In this document: positions 19,231-26,887 of the stretch, one piece after another
Position numbering within the stretch: the stretch's first letter is position 1
Layout of the letters: every line of letters begins with the position of its first letter
Assembly (NCBI GenBank): GCA_017656335.1
Contig: JACDOA010000002.1
Coordinates: 310,001-374,000, forward strand
Source: Thermosipho sp. (in: thermotogales)
GTDB lineage: Bacteria > Thermotogota > Thermotogae > Thermotogales > Fervidobacteriaceae
DNA length: 64,000 bases
Reading direction: 5' to 3'
Notes under the pieces: generated by a model
Told to the model about the DNA's origin: nothing
What the model saw: the letters and a program-made list of their open reading frames with translations, nothing else
Databases searched by the model: none
Position numbers and translations under genes: made by a program

Positions 19231-20019
19231 TTAAATTTCTTCCTGTTCTTCAGTATCTTCTATTTCGAAAAGTTCTTCTTCCTCTTTTGCTTCTTCTTTT
19301 TCATTTTGTTCTTTTATTTCTTCTTCGGAGAAAGCTACTCCTTCTTTACCTTCAAGATATGCATCAGCAATTTTTGAAGTAATGAGTTGAATTGCTCTTA
19401 TAGCATCATCGTTGCCAGGGATTATGTAATCAATTTCATCAGGATCGCAGTTTGTATCAACTATACCAACAGTAGGTATTTTTAAAAGGTTGGCTTCATA
19501 GACGGCATTTCTTTCTTTCTTTGGGTCAACAATATAAATAACATCTGGAATTCTATCCATGTTTTTTAAACCGCCAAGGTTTTTTCTGAGTTTTTCTAAA
19601 ATCCTTTTTAGTCTACTTTGTTCTTTTTTAGAAAGTTTTTCAAATTCTCCATTTGCTTCCATTTCTTCAAGTTCGATAAGTTTGTCTATTCTCTGTCTGA
19701 TGGTTTTGAAATTAGTTAATAATCCTCCAAGCCATCTATGATTTACATAGAAAGCTCCACATCTTTCAGCTTCTTGTTTTATTACTTGTTGAGCTTGCTT
19801 CTTGGTTCCCACAAATAAAATTGTCCCGCCTTCTGCAGCTTTTTCTCTAACAAAGTTATAAGCTTCATCTAATAATTTTGTTGTTTTTTGCAAATCAATT
19901 ATATAAATACCCTTTCTAGCTCCAAAAATGTAATCTTTCATTTTTGGATTCCATCTTTGGGTTCTATGCCCAAAATGTACACCTGCTTCTAAAAGTTGCT
20001 TCATGGTTACTACCGGCAC
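19231..20019 (-). CDS. rpsB: 30S ribosomal protein S2
   Basis: S2 joins the 30S subunit late and binds S1 in many bacteria. Family motifs are [19 protein letters not shown] at the N-terminus, GTKKQAQ near 65, and [15 protein letters not shown] near 87. The last 35 residues are a glutamate-rich tail. An upstream in-frame start at 20082 would put 21 odd residues before the conserved part and lies in the structured leader. GTG at 20019 has AGGAGGT 5 bp before it, so I chose that start (262 residues). tsf, the usual partner, does not follow; tmk does. Confidence 0.95.
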   Translation of the reverse strand: MPVVTMKQLLEAGVHFGHRTQRWNPKMKDYIFGARKGIYIIDLQKTTKLLDEAYNFVREKAAEGGTILFVGTKKQAQQVIKQEAERCGAFYVNHRWLGGLLTNFKTIRQRIDKLIELEEMEANGEFEKLSKKEQSRLKRILEKLRKNLGGLKNMDRIPDVIYIVDPKKERNAVYEANLLKIPTVGIVDTNCDPDEIDYIIPGNDDAIRAIQLITSKIADAYLEGKEGVAFSEEEIKEQNEKEEAKEEEELFEIEDTEEQEEI

Positions 20020-20049
20020 CGTAACACCTCCTATTTGGTTTGAACCACC

Positions 20050-20102
20050 ATTCCTTTCTGACCCACCGACCTTTTCAGGCACCGAGGTGGGAATCCAGGA
20101 AT
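20050..20102 (-). promoter_or_regulatory. Structured leader upstream of rpsB
   Basis: In the 92-bp rplT-rpsB spacer the minus-strand RNA can fold into a long interrupted hairpin. ATTCCT (rc at 20097-20102) pairs with AGGAAT (rc at 20050-20055). Inside it, CCCACC (20086-20091) pairs with GGTGGG (20062-20067), and an inner CCT/AGG closes a GAAA loop. Such a conserved-looking fold just before a ribosomal-protein gene suggests autoregulation by S2. That role is inference. Confidence 0.55.
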
Positions 20103-20111
20103 GTGAGTTCT

Positions 20112-20468
20112 TTATTTTTTAATTGCCTCCTTGGCAATGTTAACATATTCCTTAAAAGTTTCAGGATCATTTACTGCAAGCTCAGCAAGCATTTTCCTAT
20201 TTATAGAAACCCCAGCTACTTTTAAACCGTAAATTAATTCATTGTATTTTAATCCTTCATTTCTGGCAGCGATATTTATTCTAGTAATCCAAAGTTTTCT
20301 GAAGTTTCTCTTTTTTAATTTTCTGCCTGAATAAGCATGTTTTTTAGCTTTTATATATGCTTGTTTGGCAAGTCTATATCTTCTGCTTAATGCACCCCTG
20401 TATCCTTTTACTGCTTTTAAAATCTTTTTTCTTTTTTTTCTAGCATTAACTGCATTTTTTACGCGCAT
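20112..20468 (-). CDS. rplT: 50S ribosomal protein L20
   Basis: 118 residues, the usual length, with the basic N-terminus and [20 protein letters not shown] followed by [12 protein letters not shown]-like residues (here [14 protein letters not shown]). L20 is an early 23S rRNA-binding assembly protein and in firmicutes represses its own operon by binding the infC leader. The matching attenuator here is at 21234-21322. ATG at 20468 has GGAGGAATTTA before it. Confidence 0.96.
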   Translation of the reverse strand: MRVKNAVNARKKRKKILKAVKGYRGALSRRYRLAKQAYIKAKKHAYSGRKLKKRNFRKLWITRINIAARNEGLKYNELIYGLKVAGVSINRKMLAELAVNDPETFKEYVNIAKEAIKK

Positions 20469-20486
20469 TTAAATTCCTCCCTTCTC

Positions 20487-20690
20487 TTATCTTTTACCAA
20501 GTACTCTTAAAATTCTTTTTTTGTCAGCTGGTTTTACTTCAACTTCAAGTCTTAATTTTCTGAGCGTTGATCTTCTTTTTTTACCTGTTTTATGCCAGGC
20601 AAATGCTCTTCTTCTCATTATCTTGCCGTTTTTAGTTACTTTAAACCTCTTAGCGGCTGTTTTGTGTGTCTTCATCTTATTCTTAGCCAT
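20487..20690 (-). CDS. rpmI: 50S ribosomal protein L35
   Basis: A small basic protein of 67 residues with the family pattern KTHKTAAKRFKVTKNGKIMR. ATG at 20690 follows GAGGAGGG at a 5-bp spacing; a start five codons upstream would lie within that ribosome binding site. It sits between infC and rplT, the classic order. Confidence 0.95.
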   Translation of the reverse strand: MAKNKMKTHKTAAKRFKVTKNGKIMRRRAFAWHKTGKKRRSTLRKLRLEVEVKPADKKRILRVLGKR

Positions 20691-20701
20691 ACTTTCCCTC
20701 C

Positions 20702-21211
20702 TCAATTCTTAGGTTTTAACATCATCCACATGTCTCTTCCTTCAAGTTTAGGTGGTTTTTCGACGGTTGCGATATCTTTTAGATCAGAAATAACTCTTTC
20801 TAAAATCTCTTTTCCTTTATCTACAAATGCTAATTCCCTTCCTCTAAACATTATTACAACCCTAACTTTATTTCCTTGTTCTAAAAATCTTTTAATATGT
20901 CTAACTTTTGTTTGATAATCGTGTTCGTCAATTTTTATTCTGAACTTCATCTGCTTTACCTCAATAATTTTTTGATTCTTTTTAGCCTTTTTCTCACGTT
21001 TAGCTAATTCATATTTATATTTACCATAATCCATTATTTTAGCAACTGGTGGATTGGCATTTGGTGCAACTAAAATAAGATCAAGCTTTTTGGAATAAGC
21101 CAATTCCAAAGCATCTTTCGTTGGCATAATTCCCAATTGTTTTCCTTCTTGATCAACAACCCTTACTTCAGAGGCTCTAATTTCCTCGTTTTTAATTATC
21201 TTATCGATGAT
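20702..21211 (-). CDS. infC: Translation initiation factor IF-3, probable AUC start
   Basis: IF-3 keeps 30S subunits free and checks the start codon. The conserved N-domain begins IIKNEEIRASEVRVVDQEG and the C-domain has RIKIDEHDYQTKVRHIKRFL. No ATG, GTG or TTG lies between the ribosome binding site GGGAGGGG (rc at 21215-21222) and the conserved KIIKNEEIR; the only in-frame standard codon, TTG at 21244, is upstream of it in the terminator stem. ATC at 21211 (5 bp after GGAGG) or 21208 (8 bp) fits. infC is known to use rare AUU/AUC/AUA starts for self-control in other bacteria, which supports this reading. The first or second ATC cannot be told apart. Confidence 0.9.
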   Translation of the reverse strand: MIDKIIKNEEIRASEVRVVDQEGKQLGIMPTKDALELAYSKKLDLILVAPNANPPVAKIMDYGKYKYELAKREKKAKKNQKIIEVKQMKFRIKIDEHDYQTKVRHIKRFLEQGNKVRVVIMFRGRELAFVDKGKEILERVISDLKDIATVEKPPKLEGRDMWMMLKPKN

Positions 21212-21233
21212 TTTCCCCTCCCAATATAAAAAT

Positions 21234-21322
21234 TTGGCGAGCAAGCGCCCGCCAATATTAGTTCCGAAAATTTATATTAACCCTTTCGCCTTTGTGGCTG
21301 AGGGTGGGAAGCGGGCGCTTCC
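21234..21322 (-). promoter_or_regulatory. Attenuator leader of infC-rpmI-rplT (L20-leader-like)
   Basis: The minus-strand leader contains three pieces. (1) A terminator-like hairpin at 21234-21255: TTGGCGGGC, loop GCTT, GCTCGCCAA, then ATTTTTAT. (2) An upstream arm AAGCGCCCGC (rc at 21311-21320) that is perfectly complementary to GCGGGCGCTT (rc at 21243-21252) inside that terminator, giving a 10-bp antiterminator; the same arm can instead close on itself (21307-21322). (3) Between them, ACCCT-CA-GCC...GGC-GAA-AGGGT (21280-21305), a stem with an asymmetric internal loop suited to bind L20. The folds are read from sequence; regulation by L20 is inferred from the firmicute system. Confidence 0.72.
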
Positions 21323-21343
21323 ACTTTTAATTATTTATTACTT

Positions 21344-21419
21344 TGGTGGGCCGTGTGGGACTCGAACCCACAGCCCCCTGATTAAGAGTCAGGTGCTCTA
21401 CCTGTTGAGCTAACGGCCC
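21344..21419 (-). tRNA. tRNA-Lys (anticodon CTT)
   Basis: The full cloverleaf is readable on the minus strand: acceptor GGGCCGT / ACGGCCC, anticodon stem CCTGA / TCAGG with loop CTCTTAA, T loop GTTCGAGTC, and an encoded CCA (rc at 21344-21346). It is the last of three tRNAs before the infC leader. Confidence 0.95.
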
Positions 21420-21424
21420 GCTCA

Positions 21425-21499
21425 TGGTGCCCCAGGGAGGAATCGAACCTCCATTTGCGGATTAGGAATCCGCCGTTCTATCCGTTGAACTACTGGGGC
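21425..21499 (-). tRNA. tRNA-Arg (anticodon CCT)
   Basis: Minus strand: acceptor GCCCCAG / CTGGGGC, anticodon stem GCGGA / TCCGC with loop TTCCTAA, T arm GGAGGTTCGATTCCTCC, discriminator A and encoded CCA. It lies 2 bp from tRNA-Glu and 5 bp from tRNA-Lys, so it is part of one transcript. Confidence 0.95.
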
Positions 21500-21501
21500 T
21501 T

Positions 21502-21576
21502 TGGCAGCCCCACGGGGAATCGAACCCCGACCTTCGGACTGAGAATCCGACGGACTAGCCGTTATCCTATGGGGCC
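21502..21576 (-). tRNA. tRNA-Glu (anticodon CTC)
   Basis: Minus strand: acceptor GGCCCCA / TGGGGCT with a terminal G-U, D arm with TAACGGCTAG, anticodon stem TCGGA / TCCGA with loop TTCTCAG, T arm CGGGGTTCGATTCCCCG, discriminator G and encoded CCA. First gene of the tRNA trio and closest to the promoter. Confidence 0.94.
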
Positions 21577-21590
21577 ATAATACCATATTA

Positions 21591-21619
21591 AATAATAACA
21601 TAAAAAGTATTGTTGTCAA
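21591..21619 (-). promoter_or_regulatory. Promoter of the tRNA-Glu-Arg-Lys / infC unit
   Basis: Minus strand: perfect -35 TTGACA (rc at 21614-21619), 17-bp spacer, -10 ATTATT (21591-21596). The expected start is a few bases before tRNA-Glu. It may also supply the infC operon by readthrough. Confidence 0.7.
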
Positions 21620-21673
21620 CACTAATGGAATTCCAAAATATAAAATTTATATTATTTTTTGTTTAAGTTTTTC

Positions 21674-23092
21674 TCAAATTATTTCTTGGACTTGAACAGT
21701 ATTTGTTGTACCAGGTTTTCCCCATGGGATTCCAGCGGTAATGATAACTTTATCAAAAGCTTTTGTTAGTCCAAGTTCTTTAGATATTTTCATTACTTCT
21801 AAAATCATTTCATCTGTAGATAAAGTTGGATCAATTTTTACTGGAATTACACCCCAAACTAAAGAAAGTCTGTAAAAAGTAGATTGATTTGGAGTTGGAG
21901 CAAGTATTGGTATCTTAGGTCTGAATCTTGCAACATTTATAGCAGTTTTTCCAGTACTGGTTGGTGTAATAATTAGCTTAGCGTTGACATTTTCAGATAG
22001 TTTAAAAGCTGCTTGTGAAACAGCATCTTCAATGTTTTCTAATGTGTATAAATTTTTTATCCATGAATTATTATTAGTATCGTATTTATGAATGTATTTT
22101 TCAGTATTAATGGCTACTTCGTTCATAACATTTACAGCTTCAAGCGGATGTTTACCAATTGATGTTTCTGCCGATAACATAATAGCATCAGTTCCATCTA
22201 TTATTGCATTTGCTATATCAGATATCTCGGCTCTTGTGGGAGTTTCGTTGTTAATCATGGTTTCTAGCATTTGAGTAGCAGTTATAACAGGTTTAGCATA
22301 TCTATTTGCATTTTTTATAATTTCTTTTTGGGCGATAGGAACTTGTGAGAGAGGAATTTCGACACCCAAATCTCCTCGTGCTACCATTACTCCATCGGCT
22401 TCCTTTACAATATCTTCCAAATTTTGAAGAGCCTGGGCAGTTTCTATTTTTGCAATGACGGGGATACCATTACTTAATGATTTTGCTAGTTTAACATCAG
22501 ATGCTTTTCTTACAAAAGATAGGGCAATATAATCAACATTTTCTTCTATAGCAAGTTGAATGAATTGCTTGTCTTTTTCAGTAATTGGGGATATAGACAG
22601 ATCAATTCCAGGTAAATTAACTCCTCTGTGATGAGTAATTGTTCCTCCGCGGATCACTTTTGTTACTACTTCTTTTTCTTTTGTTTCTAAAACTTCCAAT
22701 TCTATTGCACCATCATTAATAAGAATTTTGTCGTGAGATTTTACTTCATAAGGAAATTTCGTATAATTAATGGAAATTTTTTCTTTTGTCCCAAGAATTT
22801 CTTCTGTCGTTAAGACCAAAGTATCTCCTTCTTTAAGGATTATTTTATCTTGACTTAATGCCCCTGTTCTGATTTTGGGGCCTGACAAATCGATCAATAT
22901 TGAAAAGGAAATTTTCTTTTCATCTCTAATTTTTTTTAGTGTTTGAATTCTTCTTCTATGATTTTCGAATTCATCGTGAGAAGAATTCAATCTAAAAACA
23001 TTTACACCTAAATTCACTAGATTTCTAAGCATTTCTTCGGATTCAGTGGCCGGCCCAATCGTAGCTACTATTTTTGTTTTCCTTAAAATCAT
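21674..23092 (-). CDS. pyk: Pyruvate kinase
   Basis: Last step of glycolysis, phosphoenolpyruvate + ADP to pyruvate + ATP. Motifs in order: KTKIVATIGPATES at the N-terminus, FRLNSSHDEF near 35, IAKIETAQALQNLEDI near 215, GVMVARGDLGVEIP near 236 and TATQMLETMI near 270. There is no extra C-terminal PEP-utiliser domain. Two nearby ATGs compete; ATG at 23092 has AAAGGA 8 bp before it and is preferred over 23101. The 5' end overlaps the preceding DUF5693 gene by 50 bp. Confidence 0.96.
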   Translation of the reverse strand: MILRKTKIVATIGPATESEEMLRNLVNLGVNVFRLNSSHDEFENHRRRIQTLKKIRDEKKISFSILIDLSGPKIRTGALSQDKIILKEGDTLVLTTEEILGTKEKISINYTKFPYEVKSHDKILINDGAIELEVLETKEKEVVTKVIRGGTITHHRGVNLPGIDLSISPITEKDKQFIQLAIEENVDYIALSFVRKASDVKLAKSLSNGIPVIAKIETAQALQNLEDIVKEADGVMVARGDLGVEIPLSQVPIAQKEIIKNANRYAKPVITATQMLETMINNETPTRAEISDIANAIIDGTDAIMLSAETSIGKHPLEAVNVMNEVAINTEKYIHKYDTNNNSWIKNLYTLENIEDAVSQAAFKLSENVNAKLIITPTSTGKTAINVARFRPKIPILAPTPNQSTFYRLSLVWGVIPVKIDPTLSTDEMILEVMKISKELGLTKAFDKVIITAGIPWGKPGTTNTVQVQEII

Positions 23093-24341
23093 AGCTATCA
23101 TCCTTTCTTAAAAATACTTTAAAAATACCATATATACTTAAAGCGATTAAAATAGTTATCAACTCTCTATATATATTTATAAAAATAGGAGCTCTAATAT
23201 GACAAAAAGTATTAAATGTTGAAACAAGGGCGATACTACCAAAAATTTCGAAAATTTCTTTCCATATTTTTCTTTTACTTAAACTACTAAAAAAAAGCAA
23301 TGGATAAAACAACAACTCTTTTGTTCTTGGCCTAATAATAAAAATATTTTCTATTGCTTCTCTGAAATTTTTTTCTATTGATAAGACATAACCATTATTA
23401 CCACTTCTTAAAATATAATATACACCAAAGATCAAAAATAATGGAATAAAAAATTTTATTATTCCCTTTATTTCAGATTTTCGACGAATTATTAACAAAA
23501 ACAATAAGGAAGATGGTAGAAGCAATAAGGAAATTTTGACACCTCTATATACATCAAGATTATTTAAATGGTAAAAATCATACAATGCAAGGTTTGTAAA
23601 GATCCCAAGAGTGAAAAATGCAAAAAATTTTAATAATTGATCCTTAATTTTGAAAAATAAAATCAAAGTTCCAACAATGGACATTGTTGATATAAAAATG
23701 GTATAAGAATAATAGTAAAGAGCAAATATAATTAAAGCATAAGGGAAATAAAAACTTACAAAAATTCCCAGGATTATCCCAAAGATTTTTTGAAAATCTT
23801 TACTAGGTATATATGGAAAAGGCTCGCTTTTTTGAAAAAAATCAATGAAATTGTTGTAAACTGTTTCTGTAAGATTAGATCTTGGAGTAATAATTAGATC
23901 GATACTTCTTTCAACAACAGCCCTCCAAAAACGTTTAAAAAGTGTTTGTTCGTTGTAATTTTTAAGTTCTTCAGGTTTTATATAATGAACATAAATAACT
24001 TGATTTTCGGGGAGATTTTTAGCTATTTCTTTTGCTAAATTCTCCGATTCATTAAATTCTAAAACACCGAATTTTTTTGTTCCTAAATTTTCTATGAGAT
24101 TTTTTATATTTATTGAAGTAGCATCTTTTAAGATAACATATTTTGCACTTTCTGGAATAGAAGCATTTGAAGTATAAAAAAACAAAGAAGGGTCATCTTG
24201 GAATAAAATATTTACTTTCATGTTTTCTAAGTCATCTTGAAATCTTAAGAAAGAAGAAAAAAGAGCAACGAGTGTAAAAATAACTAAACTTATAAAGATA
24301 ATTTTATGGGAAAATTTTGATAATGTTTGTTTCTTTATCAT
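23043..24341 (-). CDS. DUF5693-family membrane protein
   Basis: 432 residues with an N-terminal membrane helix (about 15-35), an extracytoplasmic domain to about 180, then about eight further hydrophobic segments. The ending FGSIALVSTFNTFCHIRAP and the FIIRPRTKELLFYP stretch are, as I recall, hallmarks of the DUF5693 family. In Gram-positive genomes these sit near csaB and cell-wall genes; here the neighbours are an exported protein and pyk. ATG follows GAGGTGG. It overlaps the upstream exported-protein gene by 38 bp and pyk by 50 bp. Function unknown. Confidence 0.75.
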   Translation of the reverse strand: MIKKQTLSKFSHKIIFISLVIFTLVALFSSFLRFQDDLENMKVNILFQDDPSLFFYTSNASIPESAKYVILKDATSINIKNLIENLGTKKFGVLEFNESENLAKEIAKNLPENQVIYVHYIKPEELKNYNEQTLFKRFWRAVVERSIDLIITPRSNLTETVYNNFIDFFQKSEPFPYIPSKDFQKIFGIILGIFVSFYFPYALIIFALYYYSYTIFISTMSIVGTLILFFKIKDQLLKFFAFFTLGIFTNLALYDFYHLNNLDVYRGVKISLLLLPSSLLFLLIIRRKSEIKGIIKFFIPLFLIFGVYYILRSGNNGYVLSIEKNFREAIENIFIIRPRTKELLFYPLLFFSSLSKRKIWKEIFEIFGSIALVSTFNTFCHIRAPIFINIYRELITILIALSIYGIFKVFLRKDDSYDFKENKNSSYDWAGH

Positions 24342-25521
24342 AAATCCACCTCTTTTGATTTGAATTAATCCAAACCTTTATATAAGGCGATTTAATTGTA
24401 ACACCTCCTATATCAAACCAAACTTTTTCATTATAAAATTCAAGACCATTCTGAAGATTCTTAGAGCGAAATATATTTTTAAAAGAAAAAGAAAAATTTC
24501 CGAAACCATCTTCTGAATATGCAATTAAAAGATTTTTTCCTATTTCCAATTTGATAATTCCACTTTTAATTTTTCTGTTATTTAATAAAATTTCTGTTTT
24601 TACAGGAGAATAATCCGTTACATTTACGTCAATTTTACAGTAGCCGTTAAATAGATTTTCAAAATTAATCTTTATATCAGGTTTTGTGGTATCCCTAACT
24701 ATAACATTGGTTATAGTAGCAACATATGGTGTAATTTCGTAAAAGTTCTTGTTTCCAACAAAATCTAAGTGTCCATATTTTGAATTACTACCTAGTTCAA
24801 AATATTCATTTTTAAGTATTATAGTTGATTTTGGCACAATTATTTGTCTGGTTAAAGTAGATTCTAACCCAATTTCATCAATAGCAGAAACAAATATTGT
24901 ATAAGTACCCGAAGTTAAAGTTCCAAAATTAGAGGAAAGATTTCCATTTATATATGTTTTGATTAGTACTTTTCCTTTATCAGAAAAAGATACATGGTAA
25001 TAACCAAAATCAGGGAAAACAAATGTTGTTAAGAATATTTTTGGTTTTTCAGGAGTAATGTCGTAATCTCCATAATAAATGTTGGTTTCAGGTAATTCAT
25101 AATAATCTAGAAATAAGTTTAAATACTCTACTAACTTTTTCTTATCAATATAATCTTTAACAGAGATTTTATTTGAATAAATTTCTACTGGAAAGTAATC
25201 TATAATGATGTTTTCTATAAGATTCTTCTGGTACAGTTCTAATAATTTTTTAAAAACATCTTCAGAAACTTTTATAGTACCCTTCATTCCAATAGTTTGT
25301 CCGTCATCTAGTACAAGTAAATTAGATGGAATATTAGAATTAGGGATGTTAATCCCCTTGAAGTACATTTTGATTTTTCCTCTAAATTTTTCAGCTACGC
25401 CTTGATATGGATATATTTTTTTATCTATAATTATAGAATTATCATATATATTTATAAAGATGTTTATTCCAAAGAAGCTTAGAGAAATGAATAACAGCAA
25501 AAACGAAATTAACTTTTTCAA
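24304..25521 (-). CDS. Exported protein with Ig-like segment, function unknown
   Basis: 405 residues with an N-terminal signal peptide (KKLISFLLLFISLSFFG). The middle, about 205-235, reads like an immunoglobulin-type surface repeat (SGTYTIFVSAIDEIGLEST), and a second beta-rich stretch (DTTKPDIKINF... SPVKTEILLNN) resembles bacterial Ig-like modules. The start is TTG at 25521, directly behind the TAA of the pseudouridine synthase and 5 bp from GAAGGTG. Because it overlaps the DUF5693 gene, the two may work together at the envelope; that is inference. Confidence 0.65.
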   Translation of the reverse strand: MKKLISFLLLFISLSFFGINIFINIYDNSIIIDKKIYPYQGVAEKFRGKIKMYFKGINIPNSNIPSNLLVLDDGQTIGMKGTIKVSEDVFKKLLELYQKNLIENIIIDYFPVEIYSNKISVKDYIDKKKLVEYLNLFLDYYELPETNIYYGDYDITPEKPKIFLTTFVFPDFGYYHVSFSDKGKVLIKTYINGNLSSNFGTLTSGTYTIFVSAIDEIGLESTLTRQIIVPKSTIILKNEYFELGSNSKYGHLDFVGNKNFYEITPYVATITNVIVRDTTKPDIKINFENLFNGYCKIDVNVTDYSPVKTEILLNNRKIKSGIIKLEIGKNLLIAYSEDGFGNFSFSFKNIFRSKNLQNGLEFYNEKVWFDIGGVTIKSPYIKVWINSNQKRWIYDKETNIIKIFP

Positions 25522-26403
25522 TTAAACACCTTCTTTTAATTTTTTTATAACTTTAGTCAAGTCTTCTGGCAAATCGGCGATTGCTTCAATTCTTTTTCCT
25601 TTGTAAAAGAAACTCATTTTATTACAATGAAGAAAGTATCTTTTAAGACCAAATTGCCTTTTAAATTCTCTGTTTAATCTCCTATCTCCATATACATCAT
25701 CGCCAACTACTGGATGTTTGATTAAAGCAAAATGCTTTCTTATTTGATGTTTTCTTCCAGTTTTTATTTCTACATTTAGAAGAGAGAAATATCCTGTATC
25801 GGTTTTAAATATATTTTTTGTATTGTAAATAGTTAAAGAGTCTTTTTCATCGAGTGGCAGATCTATTTTTCCGCTTTTGTTTGTCTTGCCAACAACAAGA
25901 GTAACATATTGTTTTTCCATTTCTCTTGAAGAAATAATTTCGCTTAATATTCGAGAAGCTGGAGCATTTTTTGCAATTATTAAAATCCCAGAAGTATGTT
26001 TATCGAGTCTGTGCACTAGAAGAGGTTTAAAATTATTTTGATTACCATAGTAAATTAAACCTTCAATAAGAGTTGCAATATGTGTTCCTTTTCCAGGATG
26101 GATTGAAATCCCAGCTGGTTTGTTGATTATTAAAATATCTTCATCTTCATAGACAATATTTAAATTCATTTTGATTGGTTTTATTGATTTGTTAGTATCT
26201 CTATTATAATTTGCGATGTCTTCTTTTATTTCAATTGAATCACCTATTTCAATATTATAAGAAGGATTTTTCACTTTTTTTCCATTGACATAAACCTTTC
26301 CCTTTCTAATCATTTTATAAATAGCACTCAGAGGTATGTTTTGGAAATTTTTTCTTAAAAATTTATCAAGTCTTGTATAGTAGTTGTTTTCATTTACAAT
26401 CAT
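25522..26403 (-). CDS. RluA-family pseudouridine synthase
   Basis: 293 residues: an N-terminal S4 domain (RLDKFLRKNF to about residue 60), then the catalytic domain with the active aspartate in LLVHRLDKHTSGILIIAK (about 133) and the family block GRKHQIRKHFALIKHPVVGD (about 222). It pseudouridylates structured RNA; the target cannot be told from sequence. A second family member is at 50308-51237. ATG at 26403 has GAGGTGA upstream. It is first in the run with the exported, DUF5693 and pyk genes. Confidence 0.93.
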   Translation of the reverse strand: MIVNENNYYTRLDKFLRKNFQNIPLSAIYKMIRKGKVYVNGKKVKNPSYNIEIGDSIEIKEDIANYNRDTNKSIKPIKMNLNIVYEDEDILIINKPAGISIHPGKGTHIATLIEGLIYYGNQNNFKPLLVHRLDKHTSGILIIAKNAPASRILSEIISSREMEKQYVTLVVGKTNKSGKIDLPLDEKDSLTIYNTKNIFKTDTGYFSLLNVEIKTGRKHQIRKHFALIKHPVVGDDVYGDRRLNREFKRQFGLKRYFLHCNKMSFFYKGKRIEAIADLPEDLTKVIKKLKEGV

Positions 26404-26472
26404 TTCTTCACCTCAATTGAAATATAATATCATTTATATTATACATTAAAACAAAATTTTGAGTATAAATTC

Positions 26473-26500
26473 TTGACAATAAAAATAGTTATGTTAAAAT
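26473..26500 (+). promoter_or_regulatory. Promoter of tRNA-Val/tRNA-Gln
   Basis: TTGACA (26473-26478) and TAAAAT (26495-26500) with a 16-bp spacer, ending 11 bp before the tRNA-Val 5' end. Confidence 0.75.
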
Positions 26501-26511
26501 AAACTCGGTTT

Positions 26512-26586
26512 GGGTGCGTAGCTCAGTGGGAGAGCGCTTCCTTGACGCGGAAGAGGCCGCAGGTTCAATCCCTGCCGCACCCACCA
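26512..26586 (+). tRNA. tRNA-Val (anticodon GAC)
   Basis: Acceptor GGGTGCG / CGCACCC, anticodon stem CTTCC / GGAAG with loop TTGACGC, T arm GCAGGTTCAATCCCTGC, encoded CCA. It is followed by an 8-bp hairpin and tRNA-Gln in the same transcript. Confidence 0.96.
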
Positions 26587-26587
26587 G

Positions 26588-26608
26588 AAAGGGGCGCAAT
26601 GCCCCTTT
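26588..26608 (+). other. Hairpin between two tRNAs
   Basis: AAAGGGGC, loop GCAAT, GCCCCTTT: a perfect 8-bp stem two bases after the CCA of tRNA-Val. No T-run follows, so it looks like a processing or spacing structure rather than a full terminator. Confidence 0.55.
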
Positions 26609-26622
26609 GAGTTTCTGTAAGT

Positions 26623-26697
26623 TGGGGCGTCGTCTAACTGGCAGGACACTGGACTTTGGCTCCAGCAGTGTAGGTTCGAGTCCTACCGCCCCAGCCA
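26623..26697 (+). tRNA. tRNA-Gln (anticodon TTG)
   Basis: Acceptor TGGGGCG / CGCCCCA, anticodon stem CTGGA / TCCAG with loop CTTTGGC, T arm GTAGGTTCGAGTCCTAC, discriminator G and encoded CCA. If this organism charges Gln by the Glu-tRNA route, it would be a substrate of the GatA/GatB seen at 1982-4803. Confidence 0.96.
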
Positions 26698-26722
26698 GAG
26701 GGCCTTGTGCCCTCTTTTTTTG
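26697..26722 (+). terminator. Terminator after tRNA-Gln
   Basis: AGAGGGC, loop CTTGT, GCCCTCT, then TTTTTTT. The stem begins at the last base of the tRNA. Confidence 0.88.
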
Positions 26723-26792
26723 TCAAACCTTATATTGAAACGCACGAGGGCGTGGACGCAACAAAATGTTCACGTATTTTTCAAGACAAGTA

Positions 26793-26821
26793 ACATAATT
26801 GAGTTTATAATAAACTAATGG
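26793..26821 (+). promoter_or_regulatory. Candidate promoter of the str operon
   Basis: A perfect -10 TATAAT (26816-26821) with a weak -35 AAGACA (26793-26798) at 17 bp, 66 bp before the rpsL start. It is the only good -10 in the spacer after the tRNA terminator. Confidence 0.55.
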
Positions 26822-26887
26822 AATAGAATTCAATTGCGGCGTGGCTGAAAAGATTTAAAAGTGAAGAGTCTTGAAGGGAGGGTTTAG

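Noticed and set aside
20020-20082. N-terminal extension of S2 from an upstream in-frame start
   Set aside because: It falls in the structured leader, the residues are unlike S2, and the GTG at 20019 has an ideal ribosome binding site.
21422-21622. Minus-strand open frame of 66 codons
   Set aside because: It lies across tRNA-Arg and tRNA-Glu and their promoter; both tRNAs fold fully, so the frame is chance.
26514-26738. Plus-strand open frame of 74 codons
   Set aside because: It reads through tRNA-Val, tRNA-Gln and a terminator. The protein would be an artefact.
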